Positions 10,614 through 23,300 of a stretch of DNA of 64,000 nucleotides are shown in pieces (position 1 is the first letter of the stretch; each line of letters opens with the position of its first letter). The position numbers and the translations under genes are program-made. The notes under the pieces are model-generated. The model was not told the origin of the DNA. It did no database searches and saw only the letters and a list, made by a program, of their open reading frames with translations. Source of the DNA: Homalodisca vitripennis (taxonomy: Eukaryota; Arthropoda; Insecta; Hemiptera; Cicadellidae). The stretch spans positions 104,338,001 through 104,402,000 of the forward strand of contig NC_060214.1 in NCBI RefSeq assembly GCF_021130785.1, read 5' to 3'.

Positions 10614-12570
10614 GTAAGTGTGCACAACATATCCACTGGTTCGACCACTTTCCTCACTAACCTGGCTTCCCCCGACGAGATCAAACTGTGGTAAGTGTGT
10701 GTACCAAATATCCACTGGTACGACCACTTTCCTCACTAACCTGGCTTCCCCGACGAGATCAACTGTGGTCAGTGTGTACCGAACAACCACTGGTGCGACC
10801 ACTTTCCTGACTGCCCGGACTTCTCAGACGAGCTCAACTGTGGTCAGTGTGTACCGAACGACCACTGGTGCGACCACTTTCCTGACTGCCCGGACTTCTC
10901 AGACGAGCTCAACTGTGGTAAGTGTGCACAAAAATATCCCCCTGGTACGACCACTTTCCTCACTAACCTGGCTTCCCCGACGAGATCAACTGTGGCAAGT
11001 GTGTACCAAATATCCACTGGTACGACCACTTTCCTCACTAACCTGGCTTCCCCGACGAGATCAACTGTGGTCAGTGTGTACCGAACGACCACTGGTGCGA
11101 CCACTTTCCTGACTGCCCGGACTTCTCAGACGAGCTCAACTGTGGTCAGTGTGCACAAAATATCCACTGGTACGACCACTTTCCACACTAACCTGGTTTC
11201 CCCGACGATATCAACTGTGGTCAGTGTGTACCGAACGACCACTGGTGCGACCACTTTCCTGACTGCCCGGACTTCTCAGACGAGCTCAACTGTGGTAAGT
11301 GTGCACAACATATCCACTGGTACGACCACTTTCCTCACTAAACCTGGCTTCCCCGACGAGATCAACTGTGGTAAGTGTGTACCAAATATCCACTGGTACG
11401 ACCACTTTCCTCACTAACCTGGCTTCCCCGACGAGATCAACTGTGGTCAGTGTGTACCGAACGACCACTGGTGCGACCACTTTCCTGACTGCCCGGACTT
11501 CTCAGACGAGCTCAACTGTGGTCAGTGTGTACCGAACGACCACTGGTGCGACCACTTTCCTGACTGCCCGGACTTCTCAGACGAGCTCAACTGTGGTAAG
11601 TGTGCACAAAATATCCCCTGGTACGACCACTTTTCCTCACTAACCTGGCTTCCCCGACGAGATCAACTGTGGCAAGTGTGTACCAAATATCCACTGGTAC
11701 GACCACTTTCCTCACTAACCTGGCTTCCCCGACGAGATCAACTGTGGTCAGTGTGTACCGAACGACCACTGGTGCGACCACTTTCCTGACTGCCCGGACT
11801 TCTCAGACGAGCTCAACTGTGGTAAGTGTGCACAAAATATCCACTGGTACGACCACTTTCCACACTAACCTGGTTTCCCCGACGATATCAACTGTGGTCA
11901 GTGTGTACCGAAACGACCACTGGTGCGACCACTTTCCTGACTGCCCGGACTTTCTCAGACGAGCTCAACTGTGGTAAGTGTGCACAAAATATCCACTGGT
12001 ACGACCACTTTCCTCACTAACCTGGCTTCCCCGACGAGATCAACTGTGGTAAGTGTGTGTACCAAATATCCACTGGTACGACCACTTTCCTCACTAACCT
12101 GGCTTCCCCGACGAGCTCAACTGTGGTAAGTGTGTAACAAATATCCACTGGTACGACCACTTTCCTCACTAACCTGGCTTCCCCGACGAGATCAACTGTG
12201 GTAAGTGTGTACCAAAATATCCACTGGTGAAACCACTTTCCTCACTAACCTGGCTTCCCAGACGAGCTCAACTGTGGTAAGTGTGTACTAACTATTCACT
12301 AGTACGACTACTTTCCTTCCTAACCTACTTCTCAGACGAGCTCAACTGTGGTAAGTGTTTACCGACTATTTTCACTAGTACGACTACTTTCTTTCCTAAC
12401 CTGACTTCTCAGACGAGCGTAACTGTGGTAAGTGATGTACCAAATATACACTGGTAGGCACACTTTCCTTCCTAATCTGACTTCTCAGACGAGCTCAACT
12501 ATGGTAAGTATTGTACCAAATAACACTTCTGTCAATTACCTGACTTCTCAGACGATTTTAACTTTGAAAA
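10539..12570 (+). repeat. 75-bp minisatellite of LDLa exon ends and donors, 27 copies
   Basis: Monomers start at 10539, 10614, 10691, 10768, 10843, 10918, 10995, 11070, 11145, 11220, 11295, 11371, 11446, 11521, 11596, 11672, 11747, 11822, 11897, 11974, 12049, 12126, 12201, 12277, 12351, 12428 and 12504. Two kinds are interleaved. Coding-type copies begin GTCAGTGTGTACC and stay open (HWCDHFPDC..FSDELNC). Intron-type copies begin GTAAGTGTG and carry CACTAA, an in-frame stop. Monomers 2-10 and 11-19 form two near-identical nine-mers. The last copies decay towards 12570. Some monomers are 74, 76 or 77 bp from small indels. Confidence 0.96.
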
Positions 12571-13664
12571 GTTTATACCTCTAGTGTAACCACTTCCTTG
12601 TTTGTTAATATTACTTCATAGATGTTCACTATGTACCAATCATAGGGATTTTCACTATGAAAAAAAAGACTCTGATTATTCACTGATATGGTTTGAGTAA
12701 AATAGAATCTATTGAAATAATAATATCTGGAACTTAAGCGTTGTTGTTATGATTATATTATAACGTTTTAAAACTATGATCCAAGATATTTTATTGTGGT
12801 AAAGAGGCGTTTTTAGGATTGGGATGGTTATAGGACCGTTAAAACGTTGCATCATTAATTCACATCTTATTAGGAATCCTGTTCAGTTTTGTATATCAAA
12901 CCATTCTCATCTCAGTAATTCGAGACCACTGTGTACTTAGCCAAGACTCTATGGCTAAAATGCATGCAAAACATTATTTGAACAATTCGAAATAAATCAA
13001 TCCAATATTGAAATCTAGTGTTTCTAAAGTTAGTATATACGCAACATTTTTATAACTCACACACTTTGAAAGTATAACAGGATTTCCGACATTTACCGTC
13101 GTTATAGGTTATAAATGGTATAACACAGCGTTTTCCAGCTTTTTGGGATCTATTCTACTTGTCAGTTGGAGTAGGTACATAAAAAAATAGCGAGCTGAAA
13201 GAAGCAAAGAATGTATAGAAAAGGGTTTAAGAATACCAAAAAGCTGCTTGGAGTCCAAGCCAAGGTTTTTTCACTGCACAGGATGCAAGTTCTGAGCACA
13301 TATCTTCAAAAACTACGGGTTATACCTTTCATACCCTATAATGATGGCAAATGTCCGAAATCCTGTTATCCTTTCAAACCTTCCATCGTCAATAATAAAA
13401 CCTACATACATTAACGCATATATTCTTGTATTTCCTATATTTTTCTACCTTGGTTCGTGTAATAAGAATACAATAACTATATAGACATAAATACTGTGGA
13501 ATAAGATGAAATTCCTTTCAAATGACTACATTAAAATGTTAATGATTTTTTTATAAGTTCAATTTTTTAACATGTCTTAAAAAATGTGTATTCATAAAAT
13601 ATTCATGAAATAAAAGATTGTGTGATTCTAATACAGAAGTCTATTGTAGTATATATGTTCACAG
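12571..13664. other. Intron, no recognised content
   Basis: Array decay gives way to ordinary AT-rich intron. A 67-codon open frame at 13211-13414 shows no domain. Confidence 0.45.
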
Positions 13665-13795
13665 AAAATGCACCCTGCAGGAAGAATCAGTTCCTCTGCG
13701 ATTCGGGTCAGTGTGTGAACGAATCCCTACACTGCTTCGTTCCCGGTCATCCGAGAGCTGGGTGCGCTGACTCGTCTCTAACTTGCTGCACTGTC
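13665..13795 (+). CDS. Last LDLa exon of receptor, frame shifted near its end
   Basis: Acceptor ATGTTCACAG ends at 13664 and donor GTAAGT starts at 13796. Phase 1 reading gives ENAPCRKNQFLCDSGQC and VNESLHC, the first four cysteines of an LDLa module. After that the frame reads FVPGHPRAGCADSSLTCC, which lacks the usual CDG..DC..SDE pattern. The length of 131 nt is one short of a multiple of three. A base is probably missing in the second half, so that the true end would be ..LHC with a phase 1 donor like its neighbours. It is the last LDLa exon I can see before the 7TM part. Confidence 0.8.
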
Positions 13796-13876
13796 GTAAG
13801 TACAACTTAGACATATTATATACAATATTTTATATATACATATATATGATATTATGTCAAAGAAGCTTTTTTACCC

Positions 13877-13930
13877 TAAAACATTTAACGTTTTGACTTG
13901 TACTAAAACATTTAACGTTTTGACTTGTAC
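13877..13930. repeat. Perfect 2 x 27-bp tandem duplication
   Basis: TAAAACATTTAACGTTTTGA and the following CTTGTAC occur at 13877-13903 and again at 13904-13930 without change. A young, small duplication in the intron just after the last LDLa exon. Confidence 0.95.
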
Positions 13931-16051
13931 TTGCTGTATGAAAAATTTTTTACTGGTACAATTGCAAGGTATGTGAATAACTTAAAATTAAATATATTTC
14001 TTTAATCATGAAAACAGTATTTATAACCAAACTACAAACGTAGAGAATATGAAAAGAACGTTTTACATCCTGTTAATAGCAGACAATATAAAAATTTAAA
14101 CAACATTTGTAAATAAATTAACATGTTAATCAATTTAATGATGAAAAAATTAAATAAATTAGTGATACATTACCTGTAAAATGATGATAAAAAATACATG
14201 GAATTATTGAAAAGAATGGATGAAACGAAAATTAAGATAGATCTGTAGATAATGTTGTTATTGTTGAAGACTTACCTCTACACGTGGTGTGTTTTCCAAA
14301 AAATACATTTTAACAAACTCCAACACTTTAACAAACGAATATATGTTATGTCAATGTACAAATACACACATCTGCAACGATACCTTTAATTACAAATTTA
14401 TAAGTACGAAAGAATTCAAGTGACCTGAGAAACGCAAACTTCTTCTATGTATTTTACTATAAAAGGAGACTAAACATTAACGATTTTACTACCAAAGCTA
14501 TTCAATAAAGTACCTCATACAGAGCAAACCTATCACCACAATACAGGTTTCTGGATGGACATTAAAAAGTTGTAAGCAACTAGTTTTAAGTTTAGATAAA
14601 CATGAAGTTTTTAATTTGCTGAATCACATATCTATTTTCCATAGAAAATTAAAGATGAAAAAGCTTGAGTGAATATCAAAAGTAAAGTTGAATTCTGCTT
14701 TATTTACTCGATCAGATGTTCTTTTGTAACCCAAAAACACTTGTAGATAGAACAAAAAATATAAAAATGTGTAAATGAGGAAATTTCAGGATTGGGGTAT
14801 CTAATGTCATTTGAAGAAATATCATTATTTTTGAACATAGGTATAATTCTTAGTAAATATAAAAAAAGCCTACAAATATAGTAAAGTTGTTGTGAAAAAA
14901 TTGAGAATTTTTATTTAAGTACTAACATTTGATAATTTAATCAGAGTTAGATATTAATTTATTGTATGTGAAACAAGAAGATAAATCTCATTTTTCAAAC
15001 GCTGAATGAAATAAATTAGTGTTTTCACAATTGATCTGACTTCTCAATAAGAATTCGCATGCTAAAGATGTTTGATACATTTTTGTAAATCAGCTGATTT
15101 AAATGATTTCTATTACGCACATATGAATATGCAACAACATGAGGTTTGTAAACGAATTTATTTGCTCTATTTCTGTAACGAGGAAAACCTTTCTTATTTT
15201 TTTGGACTTGTGTGGATTCTGAAAGTACTTTTGATAAACTTTGTAATTTAAAAATAATCTTTAAAAATCAGAAACAACTAATATCCAAAAGATTATTCCA
15301 TATGGCTTCATTCTTTATTTAGTATTGAATTCAAAGAATAAATTAAATACCAAAATGTTACAAAAATGTTGAATATTGCTTGATTTTCCACATAAAATTT
15401 GATTAAGGTGCTCAAAATTTGTTAACGAATTTTATAGCTAAAAATATATAATTTTAAGAACACAGACCCGCCAAATTTGACAGAAAAAGAAAAGAAATTT
15501 TATACAGAAATATATTTGTAAAATTTAGCGAAATTGCAGGATTTGATAATGAATGCAGATTAAAAGTTAGAGATCATTGTATTTATCTGGAAAATTTAGA
15601 GTAGCAGTTCTTCTATCTTCCACTTAAATTTAAAACTTTCCTAACAATATTTCCGATTTTTTTCTAAATATTGCAAATTAAAACACTTATTACAACAAAG
15701 AATGATCAAAACATTATGAGAATGCTGATCTAATTAGAACCGATACGAGTAAGGTGGTAAACCTACGACATTTGTAAATGTTCGTTTAGAGATGTAATTC
15801 ATATTTATAGCTTCATCTGCCGAAAAATCAGCGAGAAATTTTAATGCAGTGATTTTAAACATAATAATAATAGTATAAGAAATGGTACATTTTTGAATCG
15901 AATACCACATCGAATGATACAAAACTTTTAAGATTTTACTAAGAAAAGATATATTTCCTTATGAATAGTAAATTATATGCTAAAATTATATCAGCATTTA
16001 TATTGAAAAAACTTGATCTTACTAAAGTGCAGTTTCAGACCTATCTCAAAA

Positions 16052-16287
16052 ATGATAGTATACGACTGTTTTAATTACAAACTGGAGAAATGTGATCCAA
16101 ATATGAATCACTTTTATAGAGATAAAAAATTCATTTTGTGGCAGTGTAGAAAGAATCATGTAAACTTATTAGATACAATTTCATTGAGTTTTATATAAGC
16201 GATTATCCCATAGATCACGAACGTTTCAATACTGAAATTAAGAATTTAATTGGTAATATCAAGACAAATTTAATAGAGGAATTTTAG
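16052..16287 (+). mobile_element. Degenerate FLYWCH zinc-finger / Mutator-like element remnant
   Basis: The frame from 16052 gives MIVYDCFNYKLEKC, then FYRDKKFILWQCRKNH. This fits the FLYWCH zinc-finger layout (aromatic residues, then WxC). After an internal break a second frame gives SDYPIDHERFNTEIKNLI, then GNIKTNL, closely like the H-x-H-P-x-D tail and following helix in FLYWCH proteins and MULE-type transposons. Stops follow at once and no DDE transposase core is seen. The assignment rests on motif order alone. Confidence 0.45.
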
Positions 16288-19200
16288 AAGAACTTTGAGG
16301 ATTGAGATTTGAAAACATTCAGTTAAATGTAACGGAATAAAGTGTTGTATATAACCATAACATTAGAACCTCAAAATGAAATGATTATTTCAAGATAGTA
16401 AAGAATTTAGAAAATTTTATTTTGTTACAAGCTAAATACATGAACTTTATACGATAACGATAAAAAAATTAGCATTGCGTTTTAAGAATGATACAAGAAT
16501 TTTTATTAAACAATAAGAACGATTCTGTACGATCTGGTTATAAAAATAAGGTACAATCTGGTATTTTTAGAATAATTGAAAGTTTTTTGGTTCATTCGAA
16601 TCATATTTTATATGATTGTTTAAAATATTTTATCTATACATGAATAATAATTAAATACACTGTTAAAATTTAAGAAAAGTCTAAAAGTACATATTAAATA
16701 ATTGTTGAAACCGAGATCGGTTATATAGAACTGTTGCAAAATGTTAAAAATGTAAAACAAATAAAAGTAAATTTATAAAGAATCCGAATGAATACACTGT
16801 CATTAGTAAAACGATTAAAAAATAAGAATAAACGTAGATTGAAGCTACAGAAATGCATGAACCGGTAAGAAATTATTTTGGAAAATTTAAAAATGATAAC
16901 TCTAGGTGTTTGTGGAAGTAGATTTGGTCATGATGACCAAAATATGTTGTTTATTCTGTCATTTAGAATCCGTTTCTGGGTAGTTTATTTTATGTCTTAG
17001 GATATTTCCACATATGTTTATTTTTAACTAAAATTAGTGCTTGATTTCTGTTCATAACAATCTTTATGAAGAATATTTGGTTTCATAAAATTAATTTTTT
17101 AATTGTTTTATCATCACAGTTTGTATTTCATTTTGTAATTTTTAAACGTTTTAAAATCAATTCTGTAAAATCTTTTACTAATTTCAAAGTTTAATACTCA
17201 CCATATTTTCAAACTTAATGTTCTAATTTTAGCCTCTTTTTATTCGATTTTAAATTAGAGAATAATCAAACACCACCTGAATAAACAAAAATTATAATGT
17301 TTAAAAAATGTTATACTATATATCGTCCTTTTTATTTATATATTTACATGCTAATTTTACCATCATCTTTGACATTAAATCTAACTGTGTGCCTCGTATT
17401 TGTATATTCTAAAATTTAACAAATATCTTTAGCTTAAACTAATTTCTTTTCATTATTTTATTAAAAAAATATTCCTTTTTTTTATTGAATTTGAAATTTA
17501 TTATTGAATAGACCTACAACTGATTTTATTTTAAATATAACACATTTAACAAATAATTTAAAAAAGAACCAGACTTTAAAGAAAGTTTCGAAAAATATTT
17601 GTTAAAAATATTACCAATCAATAATGTTGTCAATGCTTCGGAAGATAAGTTCCTTTAAGCGAATGTAAACCAAAATTCTTTAATAATTTTAAATGATTTT
17701 ATTTTATAAAAATTGAATATGTTATTAAAGATATCTCTTTCAAATTTATAGACATAAAATTGATCCTGCATTTATCTTTGTGAATGTTGTTCCGAAGTTA
17801 TCAAACAAGTTATAATAAATCATTTGAGTATGTTTTATGTTTCTTAGAGTATACAATTTTGAAGATTATATTAAAGATTATTACCATCAAGCAACGTTTA
17901 TATTGTTATCAAAATGATGCTAGTTTAGGCGAAAGAGTTATTGCACTTTCAATAGTTGGAGCAACGTTTTAAAAGAGAAAATTGTGAATCAGAATTGAAG
18001 AAAGTTTAAAATCCTAGCTGAACGAATAGAAAACAAATTTCCCAGCGTAACTTTCAGCAAAAATGTTCAATAAAACATTACATTTTTATTTTAAGCAACT
18101 AATTAATATGAAATTCAATCTACATCAATTTAAAAAGGGTAAATATAAGATATTTGTAACAAAATTGTAACACAAAAAAGTTAAAACACAAGGGAAAACT
18201 ATCTAGAAATTAAAACTGAATCGTCCTTATAATCAGTTGAATTGAATTTATAAAATTGTAGTTTATTGAAAGATTTAGGGGAAAGATTTTCAAATTGTAA
18301 AACATTTTATACCTTACGTTAGGAAATTTAATAAGGAAAAATACTTATGTAAGTAGATAAAATAAATGATCCCTTTAGTTAGAAATATTTTATATTGTTA
18401 ATTACAGAATTATAATATCTCACTGGATCTAGATTAGATGAACAACGTAATATGTGTTGTTAGATAAAACATAAACATGTAAATTAAGGCATTAAATACA
18501 ATAATAATAAACAAATAAAATAATAATAAATATTTTGGAGGAGAGTTTTCATGCATGAAAATTAACTTGAAACGGTTTTAAAAAAATGAATATGGAATTG
18601 TAAATTTAGATTTAATTTTAGGAAGAGAAATTCTTTGGGTATGTTATTATTCTCAAATTCAAGACTATAAATTTTTCTTCTATTTTGAAGAATTCTAAAA
18701 GAAATATATTTCTATTTATAATATTTAGCTCTTTTTGCTTTAAAAAAATACAGATATTAAGATGTTATTGCCCAATAAATATGGATTCACAACATATTTT
18801 AAATTATTTAGCATAAAAATCAAAACAGCAAATTAAAAAAAAATGTAGACTTAGATAATAAGAAAAACACGAATTCAGTAATGACTGATGAAATCAATAA
18901 AGAATTCACAAACTGTATTCAACTATTTAATATATTTCAAGATCACTTTTATAAAACCTTCAAAGGTAATGTTAGGAAACTAGATAAAATAGATATTTTA
19001 TTATCTTCACTTGTTTACAACTTTAATAATTTTAAAGATGTAAAATTTCATGAAATGATTGAAAAATTGACAAAATTCTATCATACTTTTAATACGTTTA
19101 AAATCTGATTTGAGCGGAATTTTCAGATAGTAGAGTTAGTTTTTGATTGCTTAAATAAGTTATATAAAAAGAAATACCGGAAATGAATAAAAACACGATT

Positions 19201-19374
19201 GTCAATGAATAAGGAACAAAACTAAACACATAAATATAAAGTTTTATTATTATATAAATGACGCTCATATATTGTGTAAAATGTATATAAATGCAAACGA
19301 ATTATATAAAATATGATGTAAACATTACTGGAAAATTTTTCTGACAAATATATAGGTGCTAGGCGAAGATTTAG

Positions 19375-19495
19375 TTGAGACGACTATACACAAACACTTT
19401 TTTCCCGCACGCTCCCTGTGAGGCGCATTGGGATATGTAAGATTTATGTATTGAAATGTTGACTTGAATAAAGAGTTTTGAACTTGAACCTGAAA
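19375..19495 (+). mobile_element. 3' tail of a LINE (non-LTR) element
   Basis: A GC-richer island contains CCCGCACGCTCCCTGTGAGG and ends in TTGAATAAAGAGTTTTGAAC followed by TTGAACCTGAA. This AATAAA-plus-TTGAA tail is characteristic of the 3' end of insect LINEs. No upstream reverse-transcriptase coding is left, so it is a 5'-truncated copy. Confidence 0.55.
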
Positions 19496-20380
19496 CGTGA
19501 ACAAACCATCCTACATACCACACCGTATCTATAGCGTAAAAAACCTACAAAACGGTCCAAACCAATCACAGCTCTAAATTATACAATACAAAACGCTATA
19601 TTTAATATTTGTAACTTTTTGTTTAAAAATAAAGTGATAAACTTAGTAATACTAAGTGAATCTCATATAAAAAAATATAGGTGATATTTTTAAATATTTC
19701 AAAGTATTAACCTTGTACTATTTCGTAATGTGTTTTCAAAGTATAGAAAACTTAAGAAGCCAAGTGACGATTATATATTTTATATATGATATAATTGTAA
19801 ATATTATATAAAAAAACACATACCATTATTTTCCTAATGAAAAAGTATGAGAATTTTCGGTTAATCAAGATTTTAATACGTTTATGTAGTTTAACGTTTG
19901 CATGTTACTTTTCATGCTTTTGTCCATGAAATTAAAATTATATCCACTGTATATTTTAGTTTGTTTTACTTTTGAAAAACTAACGCCAGAAATGTTTTTT
20001 TTAGTTTATTATAACGTTCTTTTATAATATACGTTTTTTAAAATTGTTGTTTTTAATAATACCTATGATTGTATTAGTTTTGTTTTAACAAGATATAACT
20101 ATTCATGCACAATGGTATAAATGTATTATGGAACGGGCTAAATAAGTTGTATGAGAGGTTAGGAAGTAAAATGTTTAACACGAAACGGTTTAAAACTCTA
20201 AAGATAACGTGGCGCATCTAGCTTTGATCGAGAAAACTAAGTGGTAATAAATCCCAGCTACATTGTAGGTTTGTTATTTATCTCATTTCTTGAAAGTTAT
20301 AATAGAATCAAAGATAATATTTTTATTACCAAGTATCAAAAAATTTATAGGTTAGAAGTTATTACTTTTAGGATAAATCA

Positions 20381-23300
20381 AAAAAAAAGTTTTTTCTTTC
20401 CCTTTTTTTAAAAAAATTTTTTTAAATTTAAATTTTAAAAAACTGAAGGGCCTTTTTTGGGGTAAGTAGAAAAATTTTTTTGTTTTTCATTTAAAACTAA
20501 AAATTTAGGGGAAAAAAAAACTGAGAAATTTTAAACGTTCTGAGGAAAAAACCCGTTTACCCTTGAAAATATAAAATTGAGGAAAATGGTTTCCAAGCGG
20601 GGAAAGGGGTTAAGCCGAAAAGAAAAAAAATTTAAAAATTCTCTCCTTTTCCCTTTTCCTAAAAAGGGGGGAAAAGGGAACCTTTTTCCCAAAAAAATTT
20701 AAAATTTTTAATTTAAAATTTTTAAAAAAAATTTAAAAAGAAAGTTTTTAAAAAACCAAAATTTTTTTTTAAAAAAAAAGGGGAAAAAAAGAGGGGGGGG
20801 AAAAGAGAGAAGAGGGGGGGGGGGAAACAGAGGAAAAGGGGAAAAAAAAAGGGGAAAAAAGGGGGGGGGGGTTAAAGGGGGGGAAAAAAAAAGGGAAAGG
20901 GGGAAGGGAAAAAAAAGGGGAAAAGGAAAATAAAAAATATATTTTTAAAAAATTGCTTTTTAAAATGTAAAAAATCAATTTTTTAAAATTAAAAAAATAT
21001 TATACTTATCTTTCTTCTTGGGGAAAATTTGGTGTTAAAAAATGCATTTAAATTTTTTTTCCCCTTTTTTTAATTGAAGACCCGATTTTTAAAATATTGA
21101 AAAGTTTAAATTTTTTAATAAAATTTTTAAAAAACCAAAAATCCCAAAGGTTATCTTTCCGCAAGTTTTTTCCCCAAATACAAAAGTTTTACAGAAAATT
21201 TTTTTGAGATTTTTTCCCTTATCCCTGTCCCTTAAGGGTCCCAAAAAAAAAACGGGTTTTCGGGTTTTGGGAATACTTTAGCCCTTCCTTTAATGGTTTT
21301 TTAAAATTTTTTCTTTATCCCTTTTTTATATAGGAGAAAAAATTTGGGGAATTTAAAACTATTTTATTTGGGAAAAAATTTCCATTTCATAAAAAAAAAA
21401 AAGGGGGAAGGGGAAAAAAAAAAAGAAAAAAAGGAAAAAAGAAAAAAAAAAGGGAAAAAAAAAAAAAAGGGGGAAAATTTGGGGGAAAAAGGGGGGGAGG
21501 GGGAAAAGAGGGGAAAAAAAGGAAAAAAAAAGGGGAAAAAAAGGGAGGGGGGGGTTTGGGGGGGGGGGGGAGAAAACGAAGGAAAAGGGGGAAAAGGAGG
21601 GGGAGAAAGGAAATTTTAAGGAAAAAACTGTATTTAAGTTAAAATTAAAAAAATTTTAAAAAAATTTTTAATTAATTTGTTATAGTTTTTTAATTTAAAT
21701 TTTTTTAAAAATTTGTTTTTTTAAAATTTTTAAAAAAAAGCTAGATAAAATAATTCCGGGAAAAATAGATAATTTAAAATTTTTCCAATTTTTAAGGTGA
21801 AAAAAATTTTTTTCGGTTTTTTCAAATTTGGGGGATTATAGTATTTTTTGGTCTTAATCTTATTTTAGTTGGGAATTTAAATATAAAAAAAACCTTTTTC
21901 TTTTAAATTTAAAATAATTTTTTTTTTTCGAAAAAAATTTTTTGAAAAAAAATTTTTTTTTAAAAAATGATTTTTTATAAATTAATTAACAAATATTAAT
22001 TTTAAACGTAAAAAAGTTCCAATAAATTCTACGTCTTCTAAATTTTTAAAAACTTAAAAAATTTTTAATAGAAAATTAAAAAAACCCTTTTTTTTAAAAT
22101 TTTAAAAAATAAAAATTATTAAAAATTTTTATAAAATTTTTTTTTATTAAAAAAATCCATTTTGTCTAAAAAGATGCCTTAGTATTAAAATTGAATTATT
22201 TTTTCTTTTCTTAAAAACATAAAGGAAAAAAAACATTTTCATTTGAAATATTTTTTCCGTAGTATGTTTTAAAATTTTTTTAAAAAAAAAAAATTCTATT
22301 TTTAAAAAAAAAGAAAAAAAATTTTTTTTTTTCCAATCTTGTTTTTCCCCCAAATTGCAAACAAGGGGGGGGCTAAAATTTGCACGTTTCGGGTTTAAAT
22401 ACCCCTTTGTTAAAAATTAAAAAAATTTTTTTATATCTTAGTTTAAAAAAAAAAGTTTTTTAAAAAAAAAAAAGAAAATAAGGGGGGTAATTCCTAATTT
22501 AAAAGAAAAAAAAATTTTTTTAAAAATTAAAAAAAATACACATTTTTAAAGAAAAGGATTAAAAACAAAAAAAAATTGATAACAAAAAAAAAATAACTTT
22601 TTGGGGTTTTAAAATACTTTTAAACTTTTTTATTTGGAGAAACTTTTCCCCTTTCCTGGGTAAAAAAAAACTTACTTTAAACTTTTAGTTTTTATTTCCA
22701 GTTTTTGCCCTTTAGTAATAAATGGGAAAATTAAAATCGTAAAGGGGTACAATTTACCGGTTTAAAAAAGAATAATTTTTGGGTTTTTTTCTTGATATAT
22801 TAATAAAAAGCAAAAAAATTAAAAATTTAAAACTTTTAAATTTTAAAAATATTTTAAAATATAATTAATTTAAAATTTTCCCACTTTAGTATTAATTTTT
22901 TTAAAAAATTTTTCAAAACTTTTAAAATTTTTCCCAAAAAAAAATTTTCCCTAAACCCCTTTTAAAAAAATTTATTTAAAAATTTTTGTAATTTGGGGGG
23001 TTTTTTTAAATTAGTTAATTTATAAATGATTTTAAAATTTTTTTTTTAAATTTCTTTAATAAGTTGTAATTTTAAAAAATTTTTTAAAAAAATTTTTTTT
23101 GATTTTTAAAAATCAAAAAACCGGGTTTTTTCCCTTTCGTAATTTTGGATTTACTCGTTAAGGAGTTTTATTTTTGGGGTTTTTTTATTTTTTTTACGTG
23201 GGGGGGGAATAAATTTTAAAATTTTTTTTCATAGGTATAAAAGTTTTGGAAATGTAAATTTAAGTACCTTTTGGGGTTTTGGTTTTTTCCCCAATTTTTT

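Larger units (their letters stand above)
13796..20380. other. Very AT-rich intron; LRR exons expected but not seen
   Basis: In this receptor family several LRR exons should come between the LDLa and TM1 exons. I see no LRR pattern in this stretch. It contains a 2 x 27-bp duplication, a FLYWCH-like remnant and a LINE tail, listed separately. Open frames such as 18881-19108 (75 codons, lysine- and asparagine-rich) are probably composition artefacts or old transposon pieces that I cannot name. Confidence 0.45.

Noticed and set aside
10618..12020. Long plus- and minus-strand frames across the 75-bp array
   Set aside because: They arise because monomers of near-multiple-of-three length repeat any open frame. 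Only the first monomer belongs to a complete exon.
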